A stretch of 64,000 nucleotides of DNA from Pararhizobium sp. IMCC3301 (GCF_030758315.1 NZ_CP132336.1:1364001-1428000), one strand, 5' to 3'; shown: positions 37,229-47,326, counted from the stretch's first letter. A program made the numbers and translations. Notes: generated by a model from the letters alone, not told the origin.

Positions 37229-37723
37229 CTAGCTGCCGGCGCCTTTCAGCGATGTCACTGAACGGCGGTTCTGAGACCAGCAGGAAATATCGTTACACAC
37301 GGCAACGGGGCGCTCCTTGCCGTAGGAAATTGTACTCATCCGGCCGGAATTCACGCCGCGGGCAATCAGATAAGCACGCACCGCAGCGGCACGCCGTGCG
37401 CCAAGGGCAATATTGTATTCCCTGGTGCCGCGTTCATCGGCGTGACCTTCAACTACGAAATTGTAGGTTGGATATCTTGCCAGCCACTGTGACTGCAAAT
37501 CCAGAGTGGTTCTGGCACGGGCGGTCAGATCAGTGCTGTCCGTTTCAAAGAACACGCGGTCCCCCACATTGACAGCAAAGTCCTGCGCCGATCCAGGTGT
37601 TGCATTTGCCCCACCGGAAGCATTCACATCATATTTTTTTCCAGCACAGCCTGCAACGGCAAGGCCAAGTAATAATACAGCCAACATTTTGACTGCGACG
37701 CTGGCACGGATTGTGTGTGCCAT
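37229..37723 (-). CDS. pal: Peptidoglycan-associated lipoprotein Pal
   Basis: Pal anchors the outer membrane to peptidoglycan and works with TolB. The 164-residue protein has a lipoprotein signal with lipobox LAVAGC, then an OmpA-type peptidoglycan-binding domain: VFFETDSTDLTARA, NFVVEGHADERGTREYNIALG and RRAAAVRAYL, ending RRSVTSLKGAGS. The ATG at 37723 gives a conventional lipoprotein signal; a longer frame starts at 37750. It is the last tol-pal gene before a strong terminator. Confidence 0.96.
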   Translation of the reverse strand: MAHTIRASVAVKMLAVLLLGLAVAGCAGKKYDVNASGGANATPGSAQDFAVNVGDRVFFETDSTDLTARARTTLDLQSQWLARYPTYNFVVEGHADERGTREYNIALGARRAAAVRAYLIARGVNSGRMSTISYGKERPVAVCNDISCWSQNRRSVTSLKGAGS

Positions 37724-37991
37724 TGGACGAAGCACTTGTTGTGCGAACATGTCCGGTAACTCCTAAATTCAAAATCGTTTGTCAGTTCAGGACGACTCAT
37801 CCGTCCGGACCCTCAAACTGTGCCATTCCGCCTGTCTTCATTCAGATTACGACTGAATTACGGACAAATTTAACATTTCTGTTAGAACGCAGTCTAGTTT
37901 ATCCATGGTTAAGCCACCGTTCGCAAGCATGGTAAACAGATGGTTAAATCAATCATTCTGCCCGGTCATCCGCGAACGCGCCCCTTCCGGC

Positions 37992-39353
37992 CTAATTCAG
38001 CAATGGTGACCAGGCGGGATCTGAAGCAAAATTCGGTGTCGGCACCTTCCGTTCATTATAGCCGGTCAGGTCAATGGACCACAATGCAGGCCCGGCATTT
38101 CCGCCCTGCTGTTCGCGGAAGAACATCAGAACACGGCCATTGGGAGCCCAGGTCGGTCCTTCATTGTGAAATCCCGCCGTCAGAATGCGTTCGCCTGAAC
38201 CGTCGGTCTGCATCACGCCAATCAGAAACTGTCCCTGATAGAGCTTCGTAAACGCAATCAGATCACCACGCGGAGACCATACAGGGGTTGAATATGACCC
38301 TTCACCGAAACTGATTCGCGTTGCTTCACCACCATTGGCACCCATCACATAGAGCTGTTGTGAGCCGCCCCGGTCCGATTCAAACACAATGCGCGCGCCA
38401 TCCGGTGAGAAGGAAGGCGATGTGTCGATCGAAGGCGAATTCGTCAGCCGCGTTGTCCGCTTGGAGCGCAGATCCATGACATAGATGTTGGCGTTGCCGT
38501 CCTGTTGCAGGCTCATCACCACTCGCTGACCGTCCGGTGAGAAGCGCGGCGCAAACGTCATGCCGGGAAAATTGCCCACCACTTCGCGCTGGCCTGTATC
38601 GATATTCAACAAAAACACCTGCGGATTGCCTGTCGCATAGGACATGTAGGTGATTTCCTGACGGCTTGGGCTGAAGCGCGGTGTCAGCACCAGCTCGCCG
38701 CCACTGGTCAGATATTGTAGAGAAGCGCCATCTTGATCCATGATCGCCAGACGCTTGGTGCGATTGTCCTTGGGGCCGGTCTCGTCAACGAACACGATGC
38801 GTGTGTCAAAATAGCCTTTCTCACCGGTCAGGCGCTCATAGATAGCATCTGCAATGATATGAGCCACGCGTCGCCAATTGTCGGGCTGCGTAAAGAAGCG
38901 CTGGCCGGCAATCTGTTTACCGGCAAACACGTCCCAAAGCCGGAACTCAGCGCTGATCCGGCCATCGGCTTCCTGGGTAATGCGCCCCACTGCCAGTGCC
39001 TGGGCGTCCAGAACCCGCCAGTCGGGAAAGCGCGGCACCGCATCGGGACTCGCAGTCTGGTCGATAAAAGTTGCAGGATCGATTGCCCGGAACAGGGCAG
39101 ATCGTTCCAGATCATCGATAATCACCTGAGAAACATTCTGGCTGAGTTGATCGGCCTGCCCCGATGCGCCGACAAAGCTGGGAACTGCAATCGGCAGCGG
39201 CTGGATATTACCGCGTGTAATATCCAGTTTGAGCTGCGCTGATGCCGAAGTGGAAAAGGCAAAAGCAAGTGCAAAGGCAAACAGAATTGCCCGCATTGGC
39301 ATGGCAAAAATGCAGTCGATCACGGCTTTATATTGGTGGCGCATAAACATCAT
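37992..39353 (-). CDS. tolB: Tol-Pal system beta-propeller TolB
   Basis: TolB is the periplasmic Pal-binding component of Tol-Pal. The 453-residue protein has a signal segment (about 16-40, ending STSASAQ), an N-terminal alpha/beta domain and a six-bladed propeller visible in repeats such as [42 protein letters not shown] and [13 protein letters not shown]. The ATG at 39353 overlaps the tolA stop (ATGA), favouring coupled translation, though ATGs at 39344 and 39296 are possible and the last gives the neatest signal peptide. About 270 bases separate it from pal. Confidence 0.95.
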   Translation of the reverse strand: MMFMRHQYKAVIDCIFAMPMRAILFAFALAFAFSTSASAQLKLDITRGNIQPLPIAVPSFVGASGQADQLSQNVSQVIIDDLERSALFRAIDPATFIDQTASPDAVPRFPDWRVLDAQALAVGRITQEADGRISAEFRLWDVFAGKQIAGQRFFTQPDNWRRVAHIIADAIYERLTGEKGYFDTRIVFVDETGPKDNRTKRLAIMDQDGASLQYLTSGGELVLTPRFSPSRQEITYMSYATGNPQVFLLNIDTGQREVVGNFPGMTFAPRFSPDGQRVVMSLQQDGNANIYVMDLRSKRTTRLTNSPSIDTSPSFSPDGARIVFESDRGGSQQLYVMGANGGEATRISFGEGSYSTPVWSPRGDLIAFTKLYQGQFLIGVMQTDGSGERILTAGFHNEGPTWAPNGRVLMFFREQQGGNAGPALWSIDLTGYNERKVPTPNFASDPAWSPLLN

Positions 39354-40255
39354 CCCTGAAACATTTTTGAAGGATCGAAGTTGAACTCGATCACACTCCA
39401 AGTGTCATATTTTTCCTGTGGCATATACGAATAGGGTGCACAGGCCTGGACGGCACGCAAGGCGCGTTCCGCAGCGATCTGAAACGAAAGTCCCGGACCG
39501 GAATTCATAACCCGGGGCGCGCCGGCAAGGCTTCCGTCAATATTGAGGACCATCTGAACCTGCACTGCAATGCTTTCCGCCGCTTCCATACCGGCCTGCA
39601 GACTCCAGCAGCTTTCCAGCTGACGGCGCAAAAAGTCGATTTCATTCTGGCTGAGCTGATTTGAATTATCACCACCCTGGACACCAAGCTGCTGTTGTAC
39701 AGGTTCCGGTGCAGCGCCTTGCGGCTTCTGTTTGTTGAGCAGAGCAGCAATCTTGTCACTGCTGAAATCCTCCTGTTTGGGAGGCGTTGGCTGCGCCGGC
39801 GGTTTGGGCTTTTTGCGCGGCGGCGGCGCTTTTGCCAACTGCTTGGCAGGTTCCGGCTCTACTTCCGGCTGCTTGGTTTCCACCGGTTCGGGCGGCGCAG
39901 GCTCCGGCTCAACAGGTTCAGCAACAGGGTCCGGCTCTGGCGCTGGAGGGGCTGGCGCTGGTGGCGGCGTTGCTTCAACCACCTTTGGCGCAGGCTGGTC
40001 TTGCGGTTTTTCCACCGGCTTGTCGGTTTTTACCGGTTTCGGCGGTACCGGTTCAGGTTTGACCGGCGGCGGCGTTTCCGGTTTGGCTTTCAGATCGCCT
40101 GCCCGTTTTTGTGACAATTCTTCAAACGGCACAATTTCAATCGGCAGGGCGTCAATATCCGGTGCTTCCAGACGCGCAGGCGCTGGCATGGCAAACATCC
40201 CCCAGGTCAGGACGGCCACATGGGCAAAACTGGAAATGATCAGACCGGTTCTCAT
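39350..40255 (-). CDS. tolA: Tol-Pal system protein TolA
   Basis: TolA spans the periplasm between the TolQR motor and TolB-Pal. The 301-residue protein has an N-terminal membrane helix (about 4-24), then a long Pro/Lys/Glu-rich arm (about 50-155) in place of the helical Ala/Lys arm of E. coli TolA, and a C-terminal globular domain (from LLNKQKPQG) with [29 protein letters not shown]. This arrangement is common in Hyphomicrobiales. It lies between tolR and tolB, 18 bases after tolR and overlapping tolB by four bases. Confidence 0.93.
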   Translation of the reverse strand: MRTGLIISSFAHVAVLTWGMFAMPAPARLEAPDIDALPIEIVPFEELSQKRAGDLKAKPETPPPVKPEPVPPKPVKTDKPVEKPQDQPAPKVVEATPPPAPAPPAPEPDPVAEPVEPEPAPPEPVETKQPEVEPEPAKQLAKAPPPRKKPKPPAQPTPPKQEDFSSDKIAALLNKQKPQGAAPEPVQQQLGVQGGDNSNQLSQNEIDFLRRQLESCWSLQAGMEAAESIAVQVQMVLNIDGSLAGAPRVMNSGPGLSFQIAAERALRAVQACAPYSYMPQEKYDTWSVIEFNFDPSKMFQG

Positions 40256-40273
40256 CAGAGTGTATAAATCGCC

Positions 40274-40729
40274 TTACTTGCCCGCTTGTCGTTCAGTGGT
40301 GACCAGGCCAAGCCGGGTAAATCCGGCTGCGCTGATCGTCCCCATTAACTGCATGATTGTACCGTAATCCGTGTTTCTGTCGCCACGCACATAAATGCGT
40401 TCCTCGTAACCGTTCTTCGCAATCGCGGTCAGCTTTTCGACGATCTCGTCAATCGGAATTTCAGTTTCCTGAAGAAATACAACGCCCTCGGCATTGATCG
40501 AGATGCTGATCGGTTCGGTGTCACCACTTAATTGCCGCGCCCTGGTTTCCGGCAGATCAATCGGAACACCAACGGTCAGAAGCGGCGCTGCGACCATGAA
40601 GATGATCAGCAGCACCAGCATCACATCGACCATCGGTGTGACGTTGATTTCGCTCATCGGCGGCTGATGGCCACGCCCGTTCCGGCGTCGCCCACCTGAT
40701 CGCCTGCCACCACTTACGTTGACACCCAT
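40274..40729 (-). CDS. tolR: Tol-Pal system biopolymer transport protein TolR
   Basis: TolR is a TolQ partner in the inner-membrane motor. The 151-residue protein has a Gly/Arg-rich N-terminus, INVTPMVDVMLVLLIIFMV with the functional Asp in the membrane helix, and a periplasmic domain of the ExbD/TolR type, ending GLVTTERQAGK. It is next to tolQ, three bases downstream. Confidence 0.95.
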   Translation of the reverse strand: MGVNVSGGRRSGGRRRNGRGHQPPMSEINVTPMVDVMLVLLIIFMVAAPLLTVGVPIDLPETRARQLSGDTEPISISINAEGVVFLQETEIPIDEIVEKLTAIAKNGYEERIYVRGDRNTDYGTIMQLMGTISAAGFTRLGLVTTERQAGK

Positions 40730-40732
40730 CGA

Positions 40733-41437
40733 TCAGGCCCTCTCATCCATTTGCCGCGACAAAATGGCGGAGAATTCGTCTGCAAAACCTTCCAGCCTTG
40801 TGGTCAGGCGACCTAGCTGGCTGCTGAATTTATTGTAGGCGATAACCGCTGGAATCGCTGCCAGCAGGCCAAGTGCCGTGGCCAGGAGCGCCTCGGCAAT
40901 TCCCGGTGCCACTACGGCCAGATTGGTGGTCTGCGCCGCGGCAATGGCCTGAAAACTGGTCATGATGCCCCAGACGGTACCGAACAGACCGATGAACGGG
41001 CCAGCCGAACCGACCGTCGCCAAAATCAGCAATCGCTGTTCCCAGCGTTCGGTCTGCTGCGCAATCGCAACATCCATGACCTTGTCGAGACGCATCTGCA
41101 GGCCGCCAATCGACCGTGCGCCGCCTTCATAAGTGCGTTTCCATTCGCGCATGGCGGTGACAAACAGCGCTGCCGACCCGGTATTGTTGCGTTGCGAAAG
41201 TGTGCGGTATAATTCTTCCAGCGACTGGCCCGACCAGAAAATCTGTTCAAACCTGTCCATCTGGCCCTTTGCGCGGCGATACAGGATTGTTTTGTCAATC
41301 ATGATCGCCCAGCACCAGACCGATGCCAGTATCAGCCCGATCATGACAATTTTCACGATCAGGTGCGCCTGAATAAACAGAGACCACAGCGAAATGTTCG
41401 CCCCTGCACTCAGCGCGGACTGGCCAAGATCTTCCAT
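40733..41437 (-). CDS. tolQ: Tol-Pal system proton channel subunit TolQ
   Basis: TolQ forms the proton channel of the Tol motor with TolR. The 234-residue protein has three membrane helices (about 22-47, 130-155, 165-195); the MotA/TolQ motif is in ATVGSAGPFIGLFGTVWGIM and GIAEALLATALGLLAAIPAVIAYN. The ATG at 41437 follows the cluster convention; a longer frame to 41581 lies upstream but lacks support. It begins the tol operon, with a 265-bp gap back to ybgC, which may hold the tol promoter. Confidence 0.95.
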   Translation of the reverse strand: MEDLGQSALSAGANISLWSLFIQAHLIVKIVMIGLILASVWCWAIMIDKTILYRRAKGQMDRFEQIFWSGQSLEELYRTLSQRNNTGSAALFVTAMREWKRTYEGGARSIGGLQMRLDKVMDVAIAQQTERWEQRLLILATVGSAGPFIGLFGTVWGIMTSFQAIAAAQTTNLAVVAPGIAEALLATALGLLAAIPAVIAYNKFSSQLGRLTTRLEGFADEFSAILSRQMDERA

Positions 41438-41703
41438 GATTATGTATTCCTTCAGTGCGTGCTTGAGAAGCCGTTCCAACCGGGCAAACAGATGCCTTCC
41501 AAATGTCGGGCATTCGTAGCCAGCGTGTGTCTTCAAAAACTGTGTCAATATAAGGGCGCGAATACCGCCGGAAGCCAACAAAAGCCTGCACCGCTTCCGA
41601 CAGGATTCCGCATCCGGTCAAAGCTGATTAAGACTTTATCAAGGTTAATTTATCGTAACGACCGGACCAAGAACAGCATCGCCGGTCCGTTCACCGTTCC
41701 AAA

Positions 41704-42168
41704 TTACTGTGATCTGCAGACAGTTCTGAAAAGCGTTTGAATGTCCGCAGGCAGCCTTTGTGGCCTGCCGTCGCGGATCAGAGCCACAGTGACTTTGGCC
41801 TCGACAAGAGTTATGTCATCGCGCAGGACGGATTGTTGAAACACCGCCCGTGCCCCGGAAAACTCAACGATTACGCTGCGCACAAGCAACAGATCGTCAA
41901 TGCTGGCCCCGGCGCGAAACCGGATGTCCATATGGGCGACCCCGAATGCCATGCCATTTTCCGCCAGTGCGCCATGACTGAGCTTGAGGCAGCGCATGAA
42001 ATCGCTGCGCCCGCGCTCCATGAATTTCAGGTAGGCGGCATGATACACCACGCCGGAAAAATCTGTGTCCTCAAAATAAATTCGCACTGCGCGTTCATGC
42101 ACGCCGTCGGCAATCGTGCCATCAATGGTGCTCCAACGGTTCAATTCATTTTGAATTTCGCTGGCCAA
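41704..42168 (-). CDS. ybgC: Tol-Pal-associated acyl-CoA thioesterase YbgC
   Basis: YbgC is a hotdog-fold thioesterase often found before tolQ. The 154-residue protein has the catalytic signature YFEDTDFSGVVYHAAYLKFMER, whose Asp is catalytic, and typical later strand VSFSGARAVFQQSVLRDD-like segments. Substrate is usually short-chain or phospholipid-linked acyl-CoA; exact specificity is unknown. It starts five bases after ruvB. Confidence 0.92.
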   Translation of the reverse strand: MASEIQNELNRWSTIDGTIADGVHERAVRIYFEDTDFSGVVYHAAYLKFMERGRSDFMRCLKLSHGALAENGMAFGVAHMDIRFRAGASIDDLLLVRSVIVEFSGARAVFQQSVLRDDITLVEAKVTVALIRDGRPQRLPADIQTLFRTVCRSQ

Positions 42169-42173
42169 GAAAC

Positions 42174-43229
42174 TTATCTGCCCTCTTCAAACAGGCCCGC
42201 CTGTTGTGTGCCAAATTCCCGCGGCGCAGCCATGCCCAGATGCCGGAAGGCCTTTGGCGTCAGCATCCGCCCGCGCGGCGTGCGCTGAATATAGCCCTGC
42301 TGGATAAGATAAGGCTCGATGATTTCCTCAATTGCATCACGCGGTTCCGACAGGGAGGCCGCGATCGTCTCAATCCCGACAGGCCCACCGCCGAAATTTT
42401 CCGCAATGGTTCCAATATAGCGCCGGTCCAGCGCATCCATCCCGGCGGCATCAACTTCCAGCTGCAGCAATGCCGCATCCGCAACCTGCCGGGTGATATC
42501 ACCGCCGGATTGCACGATGGCAAAATCCCGCACTCTGCGCAGCAGCCGTCCAGCAATCCGCGGCGTGCCGCGCGAGCGGCGGGCAATTTCCTCGGCGCCA
42601 TCTTTGGAAATGGCAACCTGCATCAGCCGCGCCCCACGGGTGACAATATATTCCAGCTCTTCATCGGTATAAAAATTCAGCCGGATCGGAATTCCGAACC
42701 GGTCGCGCAAGGGTGTTGTCAGCAAACCGATGCGCGTCGTCGCAGCAACCAGCGTAAACTTCGCCAGATCAATCCGTACCGAACGGGCGGCAGGCCCTTC
42801 CCCGATAATCAGATCCAGTTGGAAATCCTCCATCGCCGGATAGAGAATTTCCTCCACGGCCGGACTGAGACGATGGATTTCGTCGATAAACAGCACGTCG
42901 CGCTCTTCCAGATTAGTCAGCAACGCCGCCAGATCACCGGCTTTGGTGATCACCGGGCCGGATGTCGCCCGGAAATTCACTCCCAATTCCCTGGAAACAA
43001 TCTGAGCCAGCGTGGTTTTGCCCAGTCCGGGTGGTCCGACAAACAGCACATGGTCCAGCGGCTCATTGCGGGTTTTCGCCGCCTCGATGAACACCTGCAT
43101 GTTTGACCGCGCCTGAGCCTGACCGACAAAATCGGCCAGCCGCTGCGGCCGCAAGGTGGAATCCGCATCGTCCATGTTTTGAGGATCAGGAGCGATGACC
43201 CGGTCTGTTGAAGAGGAGGAATCAGTCAT
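42174..43229 (-). CDS. ruvB: Holliday junction helicase subunit RuvB
   Basis: RuvB is the hexameric motor that migrates Holliday junctions with RuvA. The 351-residue protein has Walker [12 protein letters not shown], Walker [10 protein letters not shown], sensor [19 protein letters not shown] and the winged-helix C-terminus beginning near [16 protein letters not shown]-terminal [12 protein letters not shown] is typical. ruvA lies 96 bases upstream on the same strand. ruvC, usually the next gene, is not adjacent. Confidence 0.97.
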   Translation of the reverse strand: MTDSSSSTDRVIAPDPQNMDDADSTLRPQRLADFVGQAQARSNMQVFIEAAKTRNEPLDHVLFVGPPGLGKTTLAQIVSRELGVNFRATSGPVITKAGDLAALLTNLEERDVLFIDEIHRLSPAVEEILYPAMEDFQLDLIIGEGPAARSVRIDLAKFTLVAATTRIGLLTTPLRDRFGIPIRLNFYTDEELEYIVTRGARLMQVAISKDGAEEIARRSRGTPRIAGRLLRRVRDFAIVQSGGDITRQVADAALLQLEVDAAGMDALDRRYIGTIAENFGGGPVGIETIAASLSEPRDAIEEIIEPYLIQQGYIQRTPRGRMLTPKAFRHLGMAAPREFGTQQAGLFEEGR

Positions 43230-43325
43230 GCAATGCTTTTAGAGCACATTCCATCAATTCTGAACTATTTGATGATCGAGATACAAAGCACGATGGACGC
43301 AAAGCAGTGCGCTCAACCTGAAGCT

Positions 43326-43955
43326 CTATCCGCCACTGAGTTCCTTCAGCCCGAGCCGGATCAGAGTCTGGGCATCCACAGCCGCTCCCTCGCGTGCCAC
43401 GATGCGCGCCAGCGCAGCGCTGGCCTGGGCCTGGGCATATCCCAGATTCACCAGGGCAGAGACGGCATCTGCAACCGGAGCCGCGGCGACACCCTTTCCC
43501 AAATCGCTCTGTAGACTTAATTCGGCTGATACCGCGCCTGTCAGCGCCGGCGATTTGTCTTTCAATTCGGCGACAATACGTTGCGCCACTTTCGGGCCGA
43601 CGCCCGGAGCCCGTGAAACCATCGCCTTGTCCTGCAGGGCGATGGCCGACGCCAGATCACTGGCACTCAAGGTGCTGAGCACCGCCAGCGCGACCTTGGC
43701 ACCAACCCCCTGCACCGTCATCAACAGGCGAAACCACTCACGCTCGGTGCCGCTGGCAAATCCGAACAGCTTGATTTCCGTCTCACGCACATGGGTTTCG
43801 ATAAACAGCACAGCCGCCTCCCCAACCTGCGGCAGCGCCTGGAGCGTGGTTGTTGAAGCATGCACCTGATAGCCGACTCCGTGGACATCAATAATGACCC
43901 AGTCGTCGCCATAGGAATCAATGCTGCCTTTAAGCTTGCCGATCATGATCTGCAT
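43326..43955 (-). CDS. ruvA: Holliday junction-binding protein RuvA
   Basis: RuvA binds the four-way junction and loads RuvB. The 209-residue protein begins [28 protein letters not shown] (residues 4-), followed by two helix-hairpin-helix motifs ([18 protein letters not shown] and [19 protein letters not shown]) and a C-terminal domain III ([16 protein letters not shown]) that contacts RuvB. The first three residues MQI may be extra, with the real start at M4. It is in the ruvA-ruvB operon. Confidence 0.96.
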   Translation of the reverse strand: MQIMIGKLKGSIDSYGDDWVIIDVHGVGYQVHASTTTLQALPQVGEAAVLFIETHVRETEIKLFGFASGTEREWFRLLMTVQGVGAKVALAVLSTLSASDLASAIALQDKAMVSRAPGVGPKVAQRIVAELKDKSPALTGAVSAELSLQSDLGKGVAAAPVADAVSALVNLGYAQAQASAALARIVAREGAAVDAQTLIRLGLKELSGG

Positions 43956-44073
43956 CCTGAATTCTCGTTGCGCTGCCTGTTATGCGGCAAACCCTGATTC
44001 GGAGCAACGCAGCGCGAAGCGACGCCGCAACTGAATACAGAACCGGCGTTACAACGGCGATGACCGACTGCAG

Positions 44074-44268
44074 TCAACTTTTGAAAAACGCCTCGGCAGC
44101 GGCAATCGAGCCGCTCTTGCCCTTGATCAGTTCTTCCGTCCTGACGATTTCCTGTTTCAGCGCGGCAATGCGGTCCTGCAATTCCTCCACCGACAAATCG
44201 GCCAGATCCTCGCCGACTGCATGGACCGGAGCTTTAATCCTGCGGCCCTCTTCATCATAACGCGCCAT
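44074..44268 (-). CDS. DUF1192 small protein
   Basis: The 64-residue product MARYDEEGRRIKAPVHAVGE... has a conserved helical core VEELQDRIAALKQEIVRTEE, matching the DUF1192 family of short alphaproteobacterial proteins. No function is established. The ATG at 44268 fits; an ORF extended to 44322 would overlap the divergent oxidoreductase region. It stands where ruvC is usually found. Confidence 0.82.
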   Translation of the reverse strand: MARYDEEGRRIKAPVHAVGEDLADLSVEELQDRIAALKQEIVRTEELIKGKSGSIAAAEAFFKS

Positions 44269-44340
44269 ATTCCTCTCCCCGCTTGACCACACCGATATCG
44301 CTTTGACACTGTGGCGCATCATAAAACGAGGAATTCTGAA

Positions 44341-45366
44341 ATGTCATCATCTGTGCCCGATGCTCTGCCGGAAATCATGACCGTCATCGCCATCTCGGAA
44401 CCCGGCCCGCCGGAAGTTTTGAAACCCGAACAACGGCGAATAGAAGTACCCCATGAGGGCGAAGTTCTCATCAAAGTCGCGGCAGCCGGCGTGAACCGGC
44501 CTGATGTGCTGCAGCGCCAGGGTGCCTATCCCGCCCCGAAAGGCGCCTCTGATCTGCCGGGCCTGGAAGTCTCCGGCACCATCGTCAAACTGGGCCGCGG
44601 CACCAGCCGCTACGCAATTGGCGACAAGGTCTGCGCGCTGTGTCCGGGCGGTGGCTATGCCGAATATGTCGCCGTTGCCGAAGGCCATGTCTTGCCTGTT
44701 CCGCAGGGCCTGGGGTTTACGCAAGCCGCCGCCCTGCCGGAAACATTTTTTACCGTCTGGACCAATGTCTTTAAACGCGGCGATCTGCAAAGCGGCGAAA
44801 CCCTGCTGGTTCACGGCGGCAGTTCCGGGATCGGAACCACCGCTATCCAGATTGCCAAGGCACGCGGAGCGAGCGTCATCGCCACCGCCGGATCGGACGA
44901 AAAATGCGCCGCCTGCAAGGCACTTGGTGCGGACCACGCGATCAATTATCAGACCACCGATTATGTCGATGCCGTTGACAGTATCACCGGCGGTTCCGGC
45001 GCCAATGTCATTCTCGATATGGTCGGCGGCGATTATATTGACCGCAATTACAAAGCTGCGGCCATTGAGGGCCGCATCGTCCAGATCGCCTTTCTGAACG
45101 GGGCGATTGCGGAAGTTGATTTCCGCCGCCTCATGATCAAGCGCCTGACACATACCGGCTCGACACTGCGGCCGCAATCGATTGAGGCGAAGACCCGCAT
45201 TGCGGAAGAACTGGAACGCGAAGTCTGGCCACTGATAGCCAGCGGCAGGGTGATGCCACAGATCGATGCAACATTTGCATTGCAGGAAGCGGCCGCCGCC
45301 CATGCCCATATGGAAGCTGGCGATCACATCGGAAAAATTGTTCTGATCGTCTCCGCAGCCGGATGA
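44341..45366 (+). CDS. NAD(P)H quinone oxidoreductase, PIG3/QOR family
   Basis: This 341-residue protein is a zinc-free MDR enzyme. The N-terminal GroES-like domain has AAGVNRPDVLQRQGAYPAP and GLEVSGTIVKLG; the cofactor domain has LLVHGGSSGIGTTAIQIAKARG, a nucleotide-binding turn favouring NADPH. Later parts have IDRNYKAAAIEGRIVQIAFL. The PIG3 class reduces quinones with one electron. The ATG at 44341 has AGGA upstream; an ATG at 44377 is also possible. Divergent from DUF1192. Confidence 0.9.
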   Translation: MSSSVPDALPEIMTVIAISEPGPPEVLKPEQRRIEVPHEGEVLIKVAAAGVNRPDVLQRQGAYPAPKGASDLPGLEVSGTIVKLGRGTSRYAIGDKVCALCPGGGYAEYVAVAEGHVLPVPQGLGFTQAAALPETFFTVWTNVFKRGDLQSGETLLVHGGSSGIGTTAIQIAKARGASVIATAGSDEKCAACKALGADHAINYQTTDYVDAVDSITGGSGANVILDMVGGDYIDRNYKAAAIEGRIVQIAFLNGAIAEVDFRRLMIKRLTHTGSTLRPQSIEAKTRIAEELEREVWPLIASGRVMPQIDATFALQEAAAAHAHMEAGDHIGKIVLIVSAAG

Positions 45367-45384
45367 TTGGCAAACAGGAATGAA

Positions 45385-45416
45385 ACCGGCAGCGGGTGAC
45401 AAAATCCGCTGCCGGT
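45385..45416 (+). terminator. Possible terminator after the oxidoreductase gene
   Basis: ACCGGCAGCGG and CCGCTGCCGGT form a perfect 11-bp stem with a 10-base loop but no T-run after it, so termination is uncertain. Confidence 0.45.
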
Positions 45417-45572
45417 GGCACAGGCTCATTGCGCCCGAGGCAAAACCGCCGTATACAGGGCAAAATTCCCATCAACATGATTGTTCGATGCGGTGCCCCC
45501 GGTCCTGGAAAGGGAGGGGCGGCGAGCGGATAAACCTGTCCGCTATACCGATCACAAAACTGAGGAAATGCC

Positions 45573-46298
45573 ATGGCCAACACTCTTTTGATGCCCAAAG
45601 CCACCGCCGTCTGGCTGGTTGACAATACAGCACTCTCTTTCGATCAGATTTCTGCGTTCTGCAAGCTGCATCCGCTGGAAGTAAAATCGATTGCCGATGG
45701 CGAATTCGCTCAGGGAATCAAGGGACTGGATCCGATTCAGACCGGCCAGCTGACCCGCGAGGAAATTGAAAAGGCGCAGAACGATCCGGCCTATCGGCTG
45801 GTCTTGTCCGCACCAAAGGTGCGCGTGCCGGAAAGCAAGCGCCGCGCGCCGCGCTATACACCTGTATCGCGCCGCCAGGACCGGCCGAATGCCATCTTGT
45901 GGCTGGTGCGCAACCATCCGGAATTGAAAGATTCCCAGATCATCCGGCTTGTCGGCACAACCAAACCCACCATCGCAGCCATCCGTGACCGCAGCCACTG
46001 GAATTCGGCCAATCTGACGCCAATGGATCCGGTAACGCTCGGGCTGAGCAGCCAGATTGATCTGGATATGGAAGTCACCAAATCCTCCAAGGACGCACCG
46101 GCCAAACCGGAGGAAGAACAAGGCGCAACATTGTTGTCTCCGGAAGAAACCACTTCGCTGGACGCTTTGGAAAGAGCCGGTGCCGCCCTGTTCGGCGGTG
46201 CGCCCATGCCAGCTGCTGCGGATGAGGAAAAAGAACTTGACGCCGATGCGGTTTTTGCCAAGTTGAAAAACCTGAAAAGCGACGACGACAGCAAGTAG
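45573..46298 (+). CDS. trcR: Cell-cycle transcriptional regulator TrcR (DUF1013)
   Basis: The 241-residue protein belongs to DUF1013, named TrcR and linked to cell-cycle gene regulation in Alphaproteobacteria. The conserved first part runs from LLMPKATAVWLVDNTALSFDQISAFC through IADGEFAQGIKGLDPIQTGQLT and RRQDRPNAILWLVRNHPELKDSQIIRLVGTT, a helix-turn-helix-like segment. The last ~70 residues are acidic and Ala-rich with little conservation. The start has GAGGAAATGCC with a ribosome binding site close to the ATG. Together with ctrA and chpT, it shows cell-cycle control genes at two places in the window. Confidence 0.88.
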   Translation: MANTLLMPKATAVWLVDNTALSFDQISAFCKLHPLEVKSIADGEFAQGIKGLDPIQTGQLTREEIEKAQNDPAYRLVLSAPKVRVPESKRRAPRYTPVSRRQDRPNAILWLVRNHPELKDSQIIRLVGTTKPTIAAIRDRSHWNSANLTPMDPVTLGLSSQIDLDMEVTKSSKDAPAKPEEEQGATLLSPEETTSLDALERAGAALFGGAPMPAAADEEKELDADAVFAKLKNLKSDDDSK

Positions 46299-46318
46299 GT
46301 CTCTCTGCCACCTTGATC

Positions 46319-46342
46319 GCTCCTCTTCGAACGAAGAGGAGC
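46319..46342. terminator. Bidirectional terminator between trcR and the ParA-like gene
   Basis: GCTCCTCTTCG and CGAAGAGGAGC form a perfect 11-bp stem with a 2-base loop, followed by TTCTGGC repeats. It sits between two convergent genes. No long T-run. Confidence 0.65.
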
Positions 46343-46363
46343 TTCTGGCTTCTGGCTTCCGGC

Positions 46364-47011
46364 TTATTCCTTCAAGGCTTTTTGGATTTCCTTGAACAGG
46401 GCCCAAATTTCCTCAATGGCAAGTTTGTTACTGCCGCTTTCCAGAACAGAACTACCCTTTCCCATGGCCGCCGCATAGGCAGTACGGTTACCGAGCATCG
46501 TCTTTGCGACAGTCGGACCGTAGCCGTTCAGCACCTCCAGAACCTCGCCGGTGAGTTTTGCGCGTGGCGGCACCCGGTTGACAACAACCAGCGCCGGAAC
46601 CCGCTCTTTTGCGGCAAGATCGAGTGTCAGCTGAGTGGCCCAAAGGTCGACCGGAGAGGGTTGCATGGGAACCAGAACCAGAGATGCGGCCTCGATTGCA
46701 GGCTGTGCCTCGCGGTCCGATTTTGGCGGCGTATCGGCAAAAACAAAGTCGTGGTCCCGCGCCATGGCCCGGGCTTCACGCCGCGCGCCCCAGCCACTGG
46801 CTGTGCGGAAACTGAACCCGGCCCCCTGTTCACCCAGGGCTTCCTCGCGGGCTTCAAACCATTCTCCCAGACTGCCCTGCGGATCAATATCAAGCAGCGC
46901 AACGGAAGCGCCTTTTTTTGACAGCAGCGCGGCCGCAGCCATATGCGCCGTCAGGGTGGTTTTTCCCGAGCCACCCTTTTGCTGGGCAATGGTAATGATG
47001 GTTCCCGTCAT
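46364..47011 (-). CDS. ParA-family ATPase without a ParB partner nearby
   Basis: This 215-residue protein is a short ParA/MinD-type ATPase. It has the deviant Walker A IAQQKGGSGKTTL near the N-terminus, VALLDIDPQGSLGEW (Walker A') and FVFADTPPK. It ends without the extended domains of plasmid ParA. No ParB or parS candidate is nearby, so it may position some other cargo or division-related complex. It could also be an orphan plasmid-type ParA. Upstream repeats of ATGGCATAT at 47010-47018 and 47045-47053 may be a binding site. Confidence 0.88.
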   Translation of the reverse strand: MTGTIITIAQQKGGSGKTTLTAHMAAAALLSKKGASVALLDIDPQGSLGEWFEAREEALGEQGAGFSFRTASGWGARREARAMARDHDFVFADTPPKSDREAQPAIEAASLVLVPMQPSPVDLWATQLTLDLAAKERVPALVVVNRVPPRAKLTGEVLEVLNGYGPTVAKTMLGNRTAYAAAMGKGSSVLESGSNKLAIEEIWALFKEIQKALKE

Positions 47012-47326
47012 GGCATATGCCTTTCAAAACTGAGTAATGCCACTATGGCATATTGCACTGCACAATCGCAAGCGGTCTGAATGGCAGCCGCGACTGTTTT
47101 CACAATCGGCATGATGAGATAGGCAAATGAACCTGCACAGACCCTAGACCGAAGCGTGACCGGACAATCGCTGTGGATGTCGTGTCGTGGTCCAGCGCGC
47201 CTGATGCAAGGTTGATCGCTTTTCAGATTTCCAAATTTGGAGACTGACATATGGTCCCCCGGCCACGCAGCAGCCTGAAACGGAGGTTGAGCGGATATCG
47301 ATCCAGCGCCCAGCCGGGTGGCCGGA
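47012..47326. other. Intergenic region between the ParA-like gene and the SDR gene
   Basis: A 315-bp region on the minus-strand side of both genes. It contains a perfect 10-bp palindrome GGCATATGCC (47012-47021) next to the ParA start and a repeat of ATGGCATAT at 47045-47053. An 80-residue frame (47008-47250) overlapping the ParA start has no recognised family and is not called. Otherwise nothing was seen. Confidence 0.4.

Noticed and set aside
47008-47250. An 80-residue minus-strand frame overlapping the ParA start
   Set aside because: No family, no ribosome binding site, and composition resembles non-coding DNA.
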